64,000 bases of DNA from positions 8,696,001-8,760,000 of the forward strand of contig NZ_CP085173.1 of the NCBI RefSeq assembly GCF_020616555.1. The letters run 5' to 3'. Positions within the stretch are counted from its first letter, which is position 1, and each line of letters begins with the position of its first letter. A program made the position numbers and the translations under genes. A model generated the notes under the pieces. The model was not told the DNA's origin, searched no databases, and worked only from the letters and a program-made list of their open reading frames with translations. Origin of the DNA: Streptomyces longhuiensis. GTDB lineage: Bacteria; Actinomycetota; Actinomycetes; Streptomycetales; Streptomycetaceae. Below are positions 1 through 9,150 of the stretch, piece after piece.

Positions 1-1023
1 GCCCGTGACGCCCTTGCCGGTGAGGGCCTCGAGCCCGGAGCGCAGCACCTCGCCCAGATCGGCAGCCCGGCGCTGGAACTCGCCCGTGGCGAGCAGGTCG
101 ACGACGGCGGAGCCGACGGCAGCGGACAGCGGGTTCCCGCCGAACGTGGAACCGTGCTCGCCCGGCCGCAGCACCCCCAGGACGTCCCGACCCGCGACGA
201 CCGCCGACACCGGCACGATGCCGCCGCCGAGCGCCTTCCCGAGGAGCAGCATGTCGGGGCGTACGGCTTCGTGGTCGACGGCGAGCGTGCGGCCCGTGCG
301 GCCGAGGCCCGACTGGATCTCGTCGGCGATGAACAGACATCCGGCCCGCCGCGTCAGGTCGCGTACCCCGGTGAGATAGCCGTCGTCCGGGATGACGACC
401 CCGGCCTCGCCCTGGATGGGTTCGAGCAGGACGGCCGCCGTCGTCTCGTCGACCGCCGCTTCGAGCGCGGCCAGGTCGTTGTAGGGGACCACGCGGAAGC
501 CCGGCGTGAACGGCCCGAACCCGGCGCGGGCCGACTCGTCGGTGGAGAAGCTGACGATCGTGGTCGTCCGGCCGTGGAAGTTGCCGTCGGCCACGACGAT
601 CGTCGCCCGGTCCGCAGGGACGCCCTTGACCTCGTACGCCCACTTGCGGGCGACCTTGACGGCGCTCTCCACGGCCTCGGCGCCCGTGTTCATCGGCAGG
701 ACCATGTCGAGGCCGGTCAGCTCCGCGAGGCCCTCGGCGAAGCCGGCCAGCCGGTCGTTGTGGAAGGCGCGCGACGTGAGCGTGAGCTGGTCGAGCTGAC
801 AGTGGGCGGCCTCGATCAGTGCCGGGTGGCGGTGGCCGAAGTTGAGGGCCGAGTAGCCGGCGAGGAGGTCGAGGTAGCGGCGGCCCTCGACGTCCTCGAC
901 CCAGGTGCCCTCGGCGCGGGCGACGACCACGGGCAGAGGGTGGTAGTTGTGCGCGAGCACCGGTGTCTCGGCGCTGATGAGCTCGGCCGAGGAACGCGGG
1001 GCCTTGACGGGGGCGACGGTCAT
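1..1023 (-). CDS. rocD: Ornithine aminotransferase, C-terminus beyond the left edge
   Basis: PLP-dependent class III aminotransferase that converts ornithine and 2-oxoglutarate to glutamate semialdehyde and glutamate. The visible 341 residues begin MTVAPVKAPRSSAELI and run without a stop off the window. They include the fold-I landmarks: the GAEAVESAVK stretch, the GNFHGRT segment, IADEIQSGLGRTG with the cofactor-ring Asp, and LLLGKALGGG with the PLP-binding Lys. The ATG overlaps the stop of the upstream amidinohydrolase gene by four bases (ATGA), so the two are translationally coupled. Ornithine made upstream would be consumed here. RocD rather than ArgD is inferred from motif content and from this partner. 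Only the last part of the protein is missing. Confidence 0.93.
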   Translation of the reverse strand, partial: MTVAPVKAPRSSAELISAETPVLAHNYHPLPVVVARAEGTWVEDVEGRRYLDLLAGYSALNFGHRHPALIEAAHCQLDQLTLTSRAFHNDRLAGFAEGLAELTGLDMVLPMNTGAEAVESAVKVARKWAYEVKGVPADRATIVVADGNFHGRTTTIVSFSTDESARAGFGPFTPGFRVVPYNDLAALEAAVDETTAAVLLEPIQGEAGVVIPDDGYLTGVRDLTRRAGCLFIADEIQSGLGRTGRTLAVDHEAVRPDMLLLGKALGGGIVPVSAVVAGRDVLGVLRPGEHGSTFGGNPLSAAVGSAVVDLLATGEFQRRAADLGEVLRSGLEALTGKGVTG

Positions 1024-1829
1024 GAACGGATCTCCTGGGTGCAGCACTTGATGCCTCCGCCGGCCTTGTGGAACTCGGAGAGGTCGACGGGGACGGGGAC
1101 GTATCCGCGGTGGCCGAGCTGTGCGATGAGCCCGGTGGCCTGCGGGGCGACGAACACGTGGCGGCCGTCGGAGACGGAGTTGAGGCCGAAGGCCATCGCG
1201 TCGTCGCGGGTGGCGAGCACGGCACGCGGGAAGAGCCGCGCGAGCACCTCGCGACTCCCGGCCGAGAACGCGTCCGGGTAGTACGCGATGGTGCCGCCGT
1301 CGGGATCGTCGGGGTCGTCCAGGGCGAACAGCGCGGTGTCCAGGTGGTAGAAGTACGGGTCGACCAGACGCAGTCCGATGACCGGTACGCCGAAGAACTC
1401 CTGCGCCTCGTCGTGCGCGGCACGCGTCGTACGGAATCCGCTGCCCGCGAGTACGTAGCGGCCCGCCGGTACGAGGTCGCCCTCGCCCTCGCAGACCGAC
1501 GCCGGGTGGTGGACGTCGTAGCCCGCCGCCTTGAACCACGTCTCGTACTCCGCCGACTCCGGGCGGCGCTGCTCGGCGTGGAAGTTCGAGCCGAGGACGC
1601 GGCCGGCCACGACGAGCGCCGAGTTCGCGGCGAAGACCATGTCGGGCAGGCCCGGCACCGGCGGCACGGTCTCGACCGTGTGCCCGTGCGCGCGGTAGGT
1701 GTCGATCAGGTTCTGCCACTGCGCGAGGGCGAGCGCGGTGTCGACCCGCACGTCGTCGCGCATCCACGGGTTGATGGCGTAGTGAACGTCGAAGTATCTG
1801 GGCTCACACACCAGATAGCGCCTGGGCAC
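1020..1829 (-). CDS. DDAH-family guanidino hydrolase, possibly arginine dihydrolase
   Basis: A 269-residue pentein-fold enzyme of the dimethylarginine dimethylaminohydrolase/amidinotransferase superfamily. The catalytic set is visible: Glu116 and Asp118 (EGEGD), His162 (YHLDT) and nucleophile Cys262 (GGGIKCC). Family members release methylamines or ammonia from guanidino substrates. Asn20 (INPW) and Asn69 (FAANS) lie where arginine dihydrolases of the ArgZ/AgrE type carry two key asparagines, and the coupled downstream gene uses ornithine. Conversion of arginine to ornithine plus CO2 and ammonia is therefore a reasonable alternative to a true DDAH. The start is a GTG with GGAGG upstream. It is transcribed leftward and probably regulated by the Lrp protein encoded next to it. 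Confidence 0.85.
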   Translation of the reverse strand: MPRRYLVCEPRYFDVHYAINPWMRDDVRVDTALALAQWQNLIDTYRAHGHTVETVPPVPGLPDMVFAANSALVVAGRVLGSNFHAEQRRPESAEYETWFKAAGYDVHHPASVCEGEGDLVPAGRYVLAGSGFRTTRAAHDEAQEFFGVPVIGLRLVDPYFYHLDTALFALDDPDDPDGGTIAYYPDAFSAGSREVLARLFPRAVLATRDDAMAFGLNSVSDGRHVFVAPQATGLIAQLGHRGYVPVPVDLSEFHKAGGGIKCCTQEIRS

Positions 1830-1877
1830 AGACGGGTACCTCCGCTTCCTGCGGGACGACCATCAGGGGGTGTCTCC

Positions 1878-1907
1878 ACGGTAGGAAGCGGCGGTCACGC
1901 TCGACAA
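1878..1907 (-). promoter_or_regulatory. Possible sigma-70-type promoter of the arginine operon
   Basis: Read on the minus strand, TTGTCG (1907-1902) and TACCGT (1883-1878) are separated by 18 bases, about 50 bases upstream of the GTG of the DDAH-like gene. The match is moderate. The 126-base gap to the Lrp gene is also where an Lrp operator would be expected, but no clear operator was recognised. Confidence 0.35.
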
Positions 1908-1955
1908 GGCCAGTTGAATGCGTGTGCCCGCAGTAATGCTGCGTAGAACGGGAGG

Positions 1956-2459
1956 TCAGCGCTGGATTGCTGCGTCGTCCGGGGCGGCCTCGCGGGCCCC
2001 GGCCTCCGCGCTGTCCGGCAGCAGGTGGGAAAGCACCATGTAACTGATCGTCTTGCGGATGAACGGCTCGGCCCTGATGCGTTCGAGCACCTCTTCGAAG
2101 TGGCCGACGTCCGTGGCTCTGACGTGCAGCAACGCGTCGGCACCGCCCGTCACCGTCATGGCGGAGGTGATCTCCGGATGGTTGCGCACGACTTCGGCGA
2201 GCCGACGGGGCGGCGCCGCGCCGTCGCAGTACACCTCGACGAACGCCTCGGTGCTCCAGCCGAGCGCGGCCGGCCGGACCGTCGCGGTGTACCCGGTGAT
2301 GACGTCGTTCTCGCGCAGCCGGTCGGCGCGCCGCTTGACGGCGGTGGCGGAGAGGCCGATGGCCGCGCCGATCTCCGCGAAACTCGTCCTGGCGTTGGCG
2401 ATCAGCGCCGCGACGATCTTGCGGTCGAGGTCGTCGAACGCCACATGCTTGCTGTTCAT
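1956..2459 (-). CDS. Lrp/AsnC-family transcriptional regulator
   Basis: A 167-residue regulator. The N-terminal helix-turn-helix is at about residues 9-55 ([20 protein letters not shown], then [13 protein letters not shown]). An RAM-type effector domain follows at about 68-150 with [15 protein letters not shown]. Lrp/AsnC proteins form oligomers on DNA and respond to amino acids. It lies between pucR and the arginine-to-ornithine genes on the same strand, so local control of arginine or ornithine catabolism is likely. Its ATG overlaps the upstream pucR stop by four bases (ATGA), so the two regulators are co-translated. The C-terminal tail after SHLLPDS is Ala/Glu-rich and probably unstructured. 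Confidence 0.92.
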   Translation of the reverse strand: MNSKHVAFDDLDRKIVAALIANARTSFAEIGAAIGLSATAVKRRADRLRENDVITGYTATVRPAALGWSTEAFVEVYCDGAAPPRRLAEVVRNHPEITSAMTVTGGADALLHVRATDVGHFEEVLERIRAEPFIRKTISYMVLSHLLPDSAEAGAREAAPDDAAIQR

Positions 2460-3655
2460 GGCCGGTGGTCCTTCTGGTGCTGGTCACGGGCGCGCAGGGC
2501 GAGGGCCACCAGGGCGGCGTCCTCGGGGCGCCGCACGTCGCGGCCGGTCAGCTCGGCGAACCGGTTGATCCGCTGCTGGATCGTGTTGCGATGGCAGTAC
2601 AGGGCGGCCGCGGTGTCCGCGACGGACCCGGTCCCGGCCAGATGCGACCGTACGGTATCGAGGAGGCGCCTCGTCTCACCGGCGGGCACCGCCTCCGCGT
2701 CGAGCCCACTGAGGACGTCGTCGGCGAGGTCCCGCCCGAAGCCCTCGGCGCGCTGCACCAGGACGTCGAGCCAGCTGTCCTCGAGCCGTCGGGGTCCCGC
2801 CGCGTCCGACGGCAGCACGCGCGCCGTGGCCGTCGCGAGCACCACCGCGCGAGGTACCGAGGCCAGGCCCGCCGTGGCGGAAGCGACCCCGCACGGCGTC
2901 TCCTGGAGCAGCGCGAGTACCGACTCCGCCGTCGTGCGCCGGCCCAGCTGCACGGCGAGTACCAGATCCGAGGCGACCTCCTGCAACTGGACGGGAGTCT
3001 CCGAGGTGCGCAGCGCCGTGGCGGTCCTGCGCAGTCCCGCCCCGTACTGCGGCGGCGCCACCGCGCACAGGAACCGGTCGTCGGCCTGGAAGCCGAGGGC
3101 GAGCGCCGCGTCCCGCACCACCGTCGGGTTGCGGCCCTCGCTGTCCAGGAGCCGGGAGAACCACATGCGCCGCTCGTCCGCCGCGCGGCGCCCCATGTCC
3201 AGGATCGTGCGCTGATACGCCGTCATGATGCCGGTGACGTGCCTCTCCACGGCCTCCCACACGTGGTACGCCGACGTCACCAGCTCGGCCTTGTCCTTCT
3301 CGCCCGCCTTGTCGACCAGAGCCGCCCAGACGACGCGGAAGTCGAGGCGCGCCGCCGAGAGGAGGGAGTCCAGGGGGACACCCTCCCGGGCGCGCCGCTC
3401 CCCGACCCGTTCGGAGACGGTGGCGATGCGCTCGGACAGGGGCAGCCCGGCGACCGTACGCAGCAGGAACTCGAACGCCTCCCAGGCCGTGGCACGGAAC
3501 TCCTCCTCCGGGACGCGGTCCGCGTAGGAGGCACGGACCGGCCGCACGCACTCCACCCAGAGGCCGACGAGGCTGTCGATGTCCTCCAGACAGCGCCGGG
3601 CCAGCTCGGTCACCCGGGGATCCGGGGGCGGGAAGAGGATGGACTCACTGTTCAT
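2456..3655 (-). CDS. PucR-family transcriptional regulator
   Basis: A 399-residue protein with the hallmark PucR C-terminal helix-turn-helix: residues near LLDTVRSHL, then [19 protein letters not shown] ending in [11 protein letters not shown]. The middle is the usual GGDEF-like effector region and the N-terminus is helical. PucR proteins often control purine, urea and other nitrogen catabolism. The gene diverges from the urease-type operon, with about 120 bases between, and overlaps the downstream Lrp gene. It is the best candidate regulator of the urease-type operon. I start at the ATG at 3655, which has AGGA eight bases upstream. A GTG two codons earlier has almost no spacer. Confidence 0.9.
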   Translation of the reverse strand: MNSESILFPPPDPRVTELARRCLEDIDSLVGLWVECVRPVRASYADRVPEEEFRATAWEAFEFLLRTVAGLPLSERIATVSERVGERRAREGVPLDSLLSAARLDFRVVWAALVDKAGEKDKAELVTSAYHVWEAVERHVTGIMTAYQRTILDMGRRAADERRMWFSRLLDSEGRNPTVVRDAALALGFQADDRFLCAVAPPQYGAGLRRTATALRTSETPVQLQEVASDLVLAVQLGRRTTAESVLALLQETPCGVASATAGLASVPRAVVLATATARVLPSDAAGPRRLEDSWLDVLVQRAEGFGRDLADDVLSGLDAEAVPAGETRRLLDTVRSHLAGTGSVADTAAALYCHRNTIQQRINRFAELTGRDVRRPEDAALVALALRARDQHQKDHRP

Positions 3656-3778
3656 GTGCACAATCCTGGCCGCCCCATCGGCGCCAAATCAACGTTGGCT
3701 TCGCGCCACACCCCGTGAATTCTTGGAGTGTCCGGCAGGCCGTGGCCGGAATTCCACCGCATGGAGGGCCGGGAAACT

Positions 3779-4372
3779 GTGCATTTGACCCCTCGCGAGC
3801 TGGAGCGGATCCAGCTGTTCACCGTCGCGGAACTCGCGCGCCGCCGCAGGGCACGCGGGCGGAAGCTGAACGCGCCGGAGGCGATCGCCCTGATCTGCGA
3901 CGAGGTTCTCGAAGCCGCCTGGGACGGCCTGAGCCTCGACGAAGTGATCGCGGCGGGCCGCAAGGTCCTCACCGAGGACGACGTCATGGACGGGGTGCCG
4001 CAGATGGTCACCACGATCCAGGTCGAGGCCCTGTTCCCGAGCGGTACGTCGCTGGTGGCGATCGACCACCCGATCCCCACCGCGGGCGGGAGCGGCGGGC
4101 CGGGGCCCGGCGCCGTGCGCACCGCACCCGACCCGGTCCTGATCAACACGGGCAGGCTCCGCTCGCGGCTGACCGTCCGCAACAACGGAGACCGCACCGT
4201 CTATCTGTCCTCGCACTACCCGCTCGCCGAGGCGAACGCGGCCCTGGAGCTCGACCGCGAGGCCGCCGCGGGCATGCGGCTCGACATCCCGGCGGGCACC
4301 GCCCTGTCCTTCGAACCCGGCGCCGTACGCGAAGTCGACGTGGTGACGGCACGCCATGAGGAGGCGTCATGA
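3779..4372 (+). CDS. ureAB: Fused urease gamma/beta subunit, divergent
   Basis: About 197 residues. The N-terminal gamma domain starts with the canonical HLTPRELERI and has LNAPEAIALICDEVLE and DVMDGVPQMVTTIQVEALFPSGT. A Gly/Pro-rich linker leads to a beta domain (TVRNNGDRTVYLSSHYPLAEAN, then RLDIPAGTALSFEPG). The beta part is shortened: it stops soon after REVDVVTARH, without the roughly 25 residues that normally follow, and the usual SHYHF motif reads SHYPL. I chose GTG 3779 because it gives the family-typical start. ATG 3761 and GTG 3728 are in frame upstream. The gene ends in an ATGA overlap with ureC. It is transcribed divergently from pucR. Confidence 0.88.
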   Translation: MHLTPRELERIQLFTVAELARRRRARGRKLNAPEAIALICDEVLEAAWDGLSLDEVIAAGRKVLTEDDVMDGVPQMVTTIQVEALFPSGTSLVAIDHPIPTAGGSGGPGPGAVRTAPDPVLINTGRLRSRLTVRNNGDRTVYLSSHYPLAEANAALELDREAAAGMRLDIPAGTALSFEPGAVREVDVVTARHEEAS

Positions 4373-6054
4373 CACAGGTCGACCGCCGCACGTACAACGC
4401 CCTCTACGGGCCCACGACCGGCGACCGGATCCGGCTCGGCGACACCTGCCTGTGGGTCGAGGTGGAGCAGGACGACGGCACGCCGGGCGACGAGCTGCTC
4501 GGCGGCTGTGGCAAGACGGTCCGCGACGGACTGCTGGCCTCGCCGCGCTCCGAGCGGGACTCCGCGCTCGACATGGTGGTCGCCGGGGTGGTCCTGATGG
4601 ACCCCGTGCTCGGCGTCCGCAAGACCGACATCGGCATCAAGGACGGCCGGATCGTCGCCGTCGGCGGCGTCGGCAACCCGGACGTGATGGACGTCGACTT
4701 CGCCATCGACTCGCACACCTCCGTCATCCCGGGTGAGGGCCTGATCGCCACCCCCGGCATCGTGGACAGCCACGTCCACCTCTCCTCGCCCGAGGTGGCG
4801 CCCGCCGCGCTGTCCGCCGGAGTCACCACCCTCGTCGGCATGGGCCTCGGCGGCGTGTGGGAGATCGGCTGCAACCCGGCGCACAACCTGCACACCCTGA
4901 TGGCGTCCTGGCGCGGCACCCCGCTCAACATCGCCTTCCTCGCCCGGGGCTCGTCCACCTCGCGCGCCCTGCTCGACGAGTCCGTACTCGCGGGCGCCGG
5001 CGGCTTCAAGATCCATGAGGACTTCGGGGCCACCCCGCGCATCATCGAAACGTGCCTGGGCACCGCGGAACAGGCGGACCTGCCCGTCGCCATGCACACC
5101 GACTCCATGAACGAGTCCGGCTATCTGCGCGACACCATCGGCGCCACCCGCGGCCGCACCGTGCACGCCTACCACGTGGAGGGCGGCGGCGGTCACCCCG
5201 ACCTCCTGGAGATCCTCTCCGAGCCCAACGTGCTTCCCTCGTCGACCACCCCGACGGTTCCGTACACCGCGAACACCGTCGGCGAGCTGTTCCCGATGAC
5301 GATGACGGTCCACCGGCAGAACCACCACTCGCCCAGCGACATCGAGATCTCCAAGGGCCGCATCCGCGGACACGCCATCGCCGCCGAGAACGCCCTGCAC
5401 GACCTGGGCGCGATCAGCATCGTCAACTCCGACTCCATGGGCATGGGCCGGATGGCCGAGACCGTGCGCAGAACCTGGCAGCTCGCCCATGTGCAGGCCC
5501 TCGCGAACGGCGCCGGGGGAGTGGAACACCCCGCCAACGCGCGGGCGTTGCGGTATCTGGCGAAGATCACCCTGAACCCGGCGATCGCGCACGGCCTGGC
5601 CCACGAGGTGGGATCTCTCCAGCCGGGCCGTATGGCCGACCTCGTGCTGTGGCACCCCGCGTGGTTCGGCACCAAGCCCGAACTCGTCGTCAAGGGCGGC
5701 TTCGTGGCCTGGGGCAACACCGGATCGGGCTCCGGCTCCACCCGCCTGACCCAGCCCCGTACCTACCGTCCCTACTTCGGAGCGCTCGGCGACGCCCCCG
5801 CACGCCTGTCACGGATCTTCGTCGCGCAGGCCGCCCTGGAGGACCGGAACGCCCGCGCCGCGCTCCCGCAGGGTCTGCAGTACGCGCCGATCGTCGGCGC
5901 ACGCGGCCTGACCCGGGCCGACATGCTGCACAACACCGCCACGCCCCGCGTCCACGTGCCGCGCGAGCCCGCGCCGGTCCTGGTCGACGACGTCCCCACC
6001 GGAACCGACGCCGTCACCGAACTGCCCCTCGCCCAACTGCACCACTTCGCCTGA
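4369..6054 (+). CDS. ureC: Urease alpha (catalytic) subunit, divergent paralogue
   Basis: A 561-residue nickel amidohydrolase. Ligands and catalytic residues align with Klebsiella UreC: His135/His137 (DSHVH), the Lys214 to be carbamylated and His216 (FKIHED), His243 (AMHTD), His269 (HAYHVEG), His315, Arg331 (GRIRG) and Asp355 (NSDS). The mobile-flap Cys (Klebsiella Cys319) is Val314 here, and the next His is Arg. Loss of the flap Cys lowers but does not abolish activity in known ureases. GAGGAGG precedes the ATG by four bases. No ureD, E, F or G gene lies in the window, so maturation would need accessory genes elsewhere. Urea is the presumed substrate, but another ureido compound is possible. 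Confidence 0.9.
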   Translation: MTQVDRRTYNALYGPTTGDRIRLGDTCLWVEVEQDDGTPGDELLGGCGKTVRDGLLASPRSERDSALDMVVAGVVLMDPVLGVRKTDIGIKDGRIVAVGGVGNPDVMDVDFAIDSHTSVIPGEGLIATPGIVDSHVHLSSPEVAPAALSAGVTTLVGMGLGGVWEIGCNPAHNLHTLMASWRGTPLNIAFLARGSSTSRALLDESVLAGAGGFKIHEDFGATPRIIETCLGTAEQADLPVAMHTDSMNESGYLRDTIGATRGRTVHAYHVEGGGGHPDLLEILSEPNVLPSSTTPTVPYTANTVGELFPMTMTVHRQNHHSPSDIEISKGRIRGHAIAAENALHDLGAISIVNSDSMGMGRMAETVRRTWQLAHVQALANGAGGVEHPANARALRYLAKITLNPAIAHGLAHEVGSLQPGRMADLVLWHPAWFGTKPELVVKGGFVAWGNTGSGSGSTRLTQPRTYRPYFGALGDAPARLSRIFVAQAALEDRNARAALPQGLQYAPIVGARGLTRADMLHNTATPRVHVPREPAPVLVDDVPTGTDAVTELPLAQLHHFA

Positions 6055-6070
6055 GGGACGGACCCACCCC

Positions 6071-7726
6071 ATGCTCCTCGATCTGCTGGTGCGCAACGCG
6101 CACATCCTCACCCTCGACGACGACCGGCCCACCGCCCGCACCCTGGGAGTCCTGCACGGCAGGATCGCGGGACTCGACGACGACGTCGAAGACCTGCCCG
6201 CGCGCCGCGTCCTGGACGCGGGCGGCGCCACCCTCGTCCCCGGCTTCAACGACGCCCACTGCCACACCGCGTGGTTCGGCCTCACCCTCGCCCAGCTCGA
6301 CCTGTCCAAGGCCCGGTCGGTGGACGAGGTGTACGCCGCCGTCGCCGACCACGCCGCAGGCATGCCGCGGGACGCGTGGGTGATCGGCGCCGGACTCGAC
6401 CACCACAAACTCGGCGGCGTCCAGCCGCACCGCGACGCCCTCGACCGCGCGGCGGGCGGCCGCCCCGTGTGGCTCAAGCACACCTCCGGACACGCCTGCG
6501 TCGTCAACTCACCCGTTCTGGAGAAGGCCGGCGCGCTCGCCGACGGGTTCGCCGACCCCACCGGCGGCGTCGTCGCCCGGGACACGGACGGGCGGCCCGA
6601 CGGACTCCTCGAGGAGACCGCGCAGCAGCTCGTGCAGCGCCAGGTGCTGCCCTACCCCGTGGCCACCCTCGCCGACGCCATCGGCGCCGCCACCCGGCAC
6701 TACCTCGCCGAGGGCATCACCAGCTTCACCGAGGCGGGCATCGGCGGCGGCTGGATCGGGCACAGCCCGGTGGAGCTCGCCGCCTACCAACTCGCCCGCG
6801 ACAGAGGCGCGCTGCACACCCGGGCCCAGGTGATGGCCGCCTCCGACGTGCTGCACCCGCTCACCGCTCACGCCGACGACGCCATCACCCTCGGCCTCGA
6901 CCTCGGCATGCGCACCGGCTTCGGCGACGACCGGCTCTCGCTGGGCCCCGTCAAGATCTTCCTCGACGGCTCGCTGCTCGGCCGCACCGCCGCCGTCACC
7001 GAACCGTTCTGCGGCTGCCCCCACGACACGTCCGCCACCGGCTACTTCCAGGACGACCCCGAGGCCATGGCCGACATCGTGGTGGCCGCCCACCGGGCCG
7101 GCTGGACCGTCGCGGCCCACGCCATCGGCGACCGGGCCGTCGACCTCGCACTCGACACCTTCGCCCGCGCCCAACGCACCCACTCACGCCCCGAGGTGCG
7201 GCACCGGATCGAGCACGCCGGAGTCGTACGCCCCGATCAGCTGGCCCGCTTCGCCGAGCTGCGGGCCGTGCCCGTGCCGCAGCACAACTTCCTGTACGCC
7301 TTCGGCGACGCCATGGCGGCGGCGCTCGGGCCGGAGCGCACCCCGTGGTCGTACCGGCTGCGTTCCCTGCTCGATCTGGGCGTTCTCGTGCCCGGCAGCT
7401 CCGACCGGCCGGTCGCTCCCGGCGCCCCGCTGCCCGCGATGCAGTCCATGGTGGAGCGCCTCACCGAGACCGGCGCGGCCTATGGCGCGGACGAGAGCGT
7501 CACGGCACTCGCCGCCCTGCGTGCCTGGACCGTCGGCTCCGCGCACGCCACCGGCCACGGCGACCGCAAGGGCGTCCTGCGCCCCGGACACCTGGCCGAC
7601 TTCACCGTCCTGGACGCCGACCCCACCCGCGTCTCGCCGGACCGCATCGGTGCGATCCGGATCCTGGCCACCTCCGTCGGCGGCACCGTCGCCCACGACC
7701 CGCTCGGCCTGACCGCCTCCACCTGA
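6071..7726 (+). CDS. YtcJ-type metal-dependent amidohydrolase
   Basis: A 551-residue TIM-barrel amidohydrolase of the YtcJ/amidohydrolase-3 group. The barrel-start metal motif is seen as FNDAHCHT near residue 60, followed by VWLKHTSGHACVVNS, VKIFLDGSLLGRTA, VAAHAIGDRAVD, RHRIEHAGVV and GSSDRPVAP. No signal peptide is evident, so it acts in the cytoplasm. It begins 16 bases after ureC and belongs to the same operon. It may hydrolyse an amide, carbamate or ureido bond and feed ammonia or urea to the neighbouring urease. The substrate cannot be deduced from sequence. Confidence 0.85.
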   Translation: MLLDLLVRNAHILTLDDDRPTARTLGVLHGRIAGLDDDVEDLPARRVLDAGGATLVPGFNDAHCHTAWFGLTLAQLDLSKARSVDEVYAAVADHAAGMPRDAWVIGAGLDHHKLGGVQPHRDALDRAAGGRPVWLKHTSGHACVVNSPVLEKAGALADGFADPTGGVVARDTDGRPDGLLEETAQQLVQRQVLPYPVATLADAIGAATRHYLAEGITSFTEAGIGGGWIGHSPVELAAYQLARDRGALHTRAQVMAASDVLHPLTAHADDAITLGLDLGMRTGFGDDRLSLGPVKIFLDGSLLGRTAAVTEPFCGCPHDTSATGYFQDDPEAMADIVVAAHRAGWTVAAHAIGDRAVDLALDTFARAQRTHSRPEVRHRIEHAGVVRPDQLARFAELRAVPVPQHNFLYAFGDAMAAALGPERTPWSYRLRSLLDLGVLVPGSSDRPVAPGAPLPAMQSMVERLTETGAAYGADESVTALAALRAWTVGSAHATGHGDRKGVLRPGHLADFTVLDADPTRVSPDRIGAIRILATSVGGTVAHDPLGLTAST

Positions 7727-7788
7727 GGCACCCTCCCCGCTCCACCGTCCCCCGACCGCCCAGCGGTCACCGTCCCCCGGGAGATTCC

Positions 7789-9150
7789 GTGAGCTCCAAC
7801 AGCACGACGCCGCCAACGGGCCGCACCGTCGCAGGCGCCGCCGACATCAAGCGCCTCCTGTCCGCCGCGTTCATCGGCACCGCCCTCGAGTGGTACGACT
7901 ACTTCCTCTACGGCACCGCGGCCGCGCTCGTCTTCAACAAGCTGTTCTTCCCCTCGCTCGACGCCACGACGGCCACCATCGCCTCCTTCGTGACCTTCGC
8001 CGTCGGCTTCGCGGCCCGGCCCATCGGAGCCGCGGTCTTCGGCCACATCGGCGACCGCTACGGACGCAAGGCCGCGCTGATCATCACGGTCGTCATGATG
8101 GGCGTCGCCACCGGCTGCATCGGCCTCCTCCCGTCGTACGACACCATCGGCATCTGGGCCCCCGTCCTGCTCGCCGTGCTCCGCTTCGTGCAGGGCATCT
8201 CGGTCGGCGGGGAGTGGAGCGGCGCGATGCTCCTGACCCTGGAACACACGCCGAAGGAGAAGCACGGAACCTACTCGGCGGTGCCCCAACTCGGTTCGCC
8301 CGTCGGCACGTTGCTCTCCAGCGGCGCCTTCGCCCTCGTCGGCCTGCTGCCCGACGACGCCTTCTACGCGTGGGGCTGGCGCATCCCGTTCCTCGCCGCC
8401 TTCGGCCTGCTCGTCTTCGCGCTCTACCTGCGCCTGCGCATCGAGGAGTCCCCGGTCTTCCGCGCCATGATCGAGGACGCCGAGAAGAACGGCCCCGCGC
8501 CCGCACCCCTCGTCGAGGCCTTCCGCAAGACCTGGGGCCGCATGATCATCAGCGTGCTCGCGGCCTTCCTCGGCATCGGCGGCTTCTTCCTGCTGACCAC
8601 CTTCATGATCTCGTACGGCACCGAACAGCTCGGCATCGCCAAGTCCGTGATGCTCAACGCCACACTCCTGGCCGCCGTGGCCGAGATGGTCGTGATCTAC
8701 ATCGGCGGCCGGATCGCCGACCGCGTCGGCCCCTGGAAGGTGTGTGCCGTCGGCGGTGTGCTGTCCGTCCTGGTCGCCTTCCCCGTCTTCTGGCTCGTCG
8801 ACACCGGCCAGACCGCCCTCGTCGTCCTCGGTGTGACGCTCGGCGTCGCCGTCATCTCCATCCCGTACGCCACCATCGGCGCCGTCGTCACGGACCTGTT
8901 CCCGGAGACCTTCCGCTACAGCGCCGTCGCCATGTCGTACAACCTCTCCGGTGTCCTCGGCGGCTTCGTCCCGCTCGTCGCCGCCTGGCTGACCGGCGTC
9001 ACCGACGGCGCGTCCTGGGGTGTCGCACTCCTCCTCGTCCTCATCGCCGCCTGCACCGCGGCCGGCTCCTTCCTGGCCGGCCCGCTGCTCGGCAGCCGGT
9101 CCGCCACCCCGTCCGAGCACACCTCCGCACCTCAGAAGGCCACCGCATGA
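7789..9150 (+). CDS. MHS-family (major facilitator) metabolite:H+ symporter
   Basis: A 453-residue, 12-helix transporter. LEWYDYFLYGTAAALVF is the signature of the metabolite:H+ symporter (ProP/shikimate-type) branch. The MFS loop motif is at GHIGDRYGRKAALI, and VQGISVGGEWSGA follows. The family imports organic acids, betaines and similar solutes by proton symport. The GTG at 7789 has GGGAG upstream. The stop overlaps the ATG of the ThDP enzyme (ATGA), so it is a core member of the operon and probably imports the compound broken down by the surrounding enzymes. Confidence 0.9.
   Translation: MSSNSTTPPTGRTVAGAADIKRLLSAAFIGTALEWYDYFLYGTAAALVFNKLFFPSLDATTATIASFVTFAVGFAARPIGAAVFGHIGDRYGRKAALIITVVMMGVATGCIGLLPSYDTIGIWAPVLLAVLRFVQGISVGGEWSGAMLLTLEHTPKEKHGTYSAVPQLGSPVGTLLSSGAFALVGLLPDDAFYAWGWRIPFLAAFGLLVFALYLRLRIEESPVFRAMIEDAEKNGPAPAPLVEAFRKTWGRMIISVLAAFLGIGGFFLLTTFMISYGTEQLGIAKSVMLNATLLAAVAEMVVIYIGGRIADRVGPWKVCAVGGVLSVLVAFPVFWLVDTGQTALVVLGVTLGVAVISIPYATIGAVVTDLFPETFRYSAVAMSYNLSGVLGGFVPLVAAWLTGVTDGASWGVALLLVLIAACTAAGSFLAGPLLGSRSATPSEHTSAPQKATA

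Noticed and set aside
6271..7788. An N-terminal extension of the MHS transporter by about 500 residues
   Set aside because: The extension is the out-of-frame shadow of the amidohydrolase gene. The transporter has its own GTG and GGGAG at 7778-7791.
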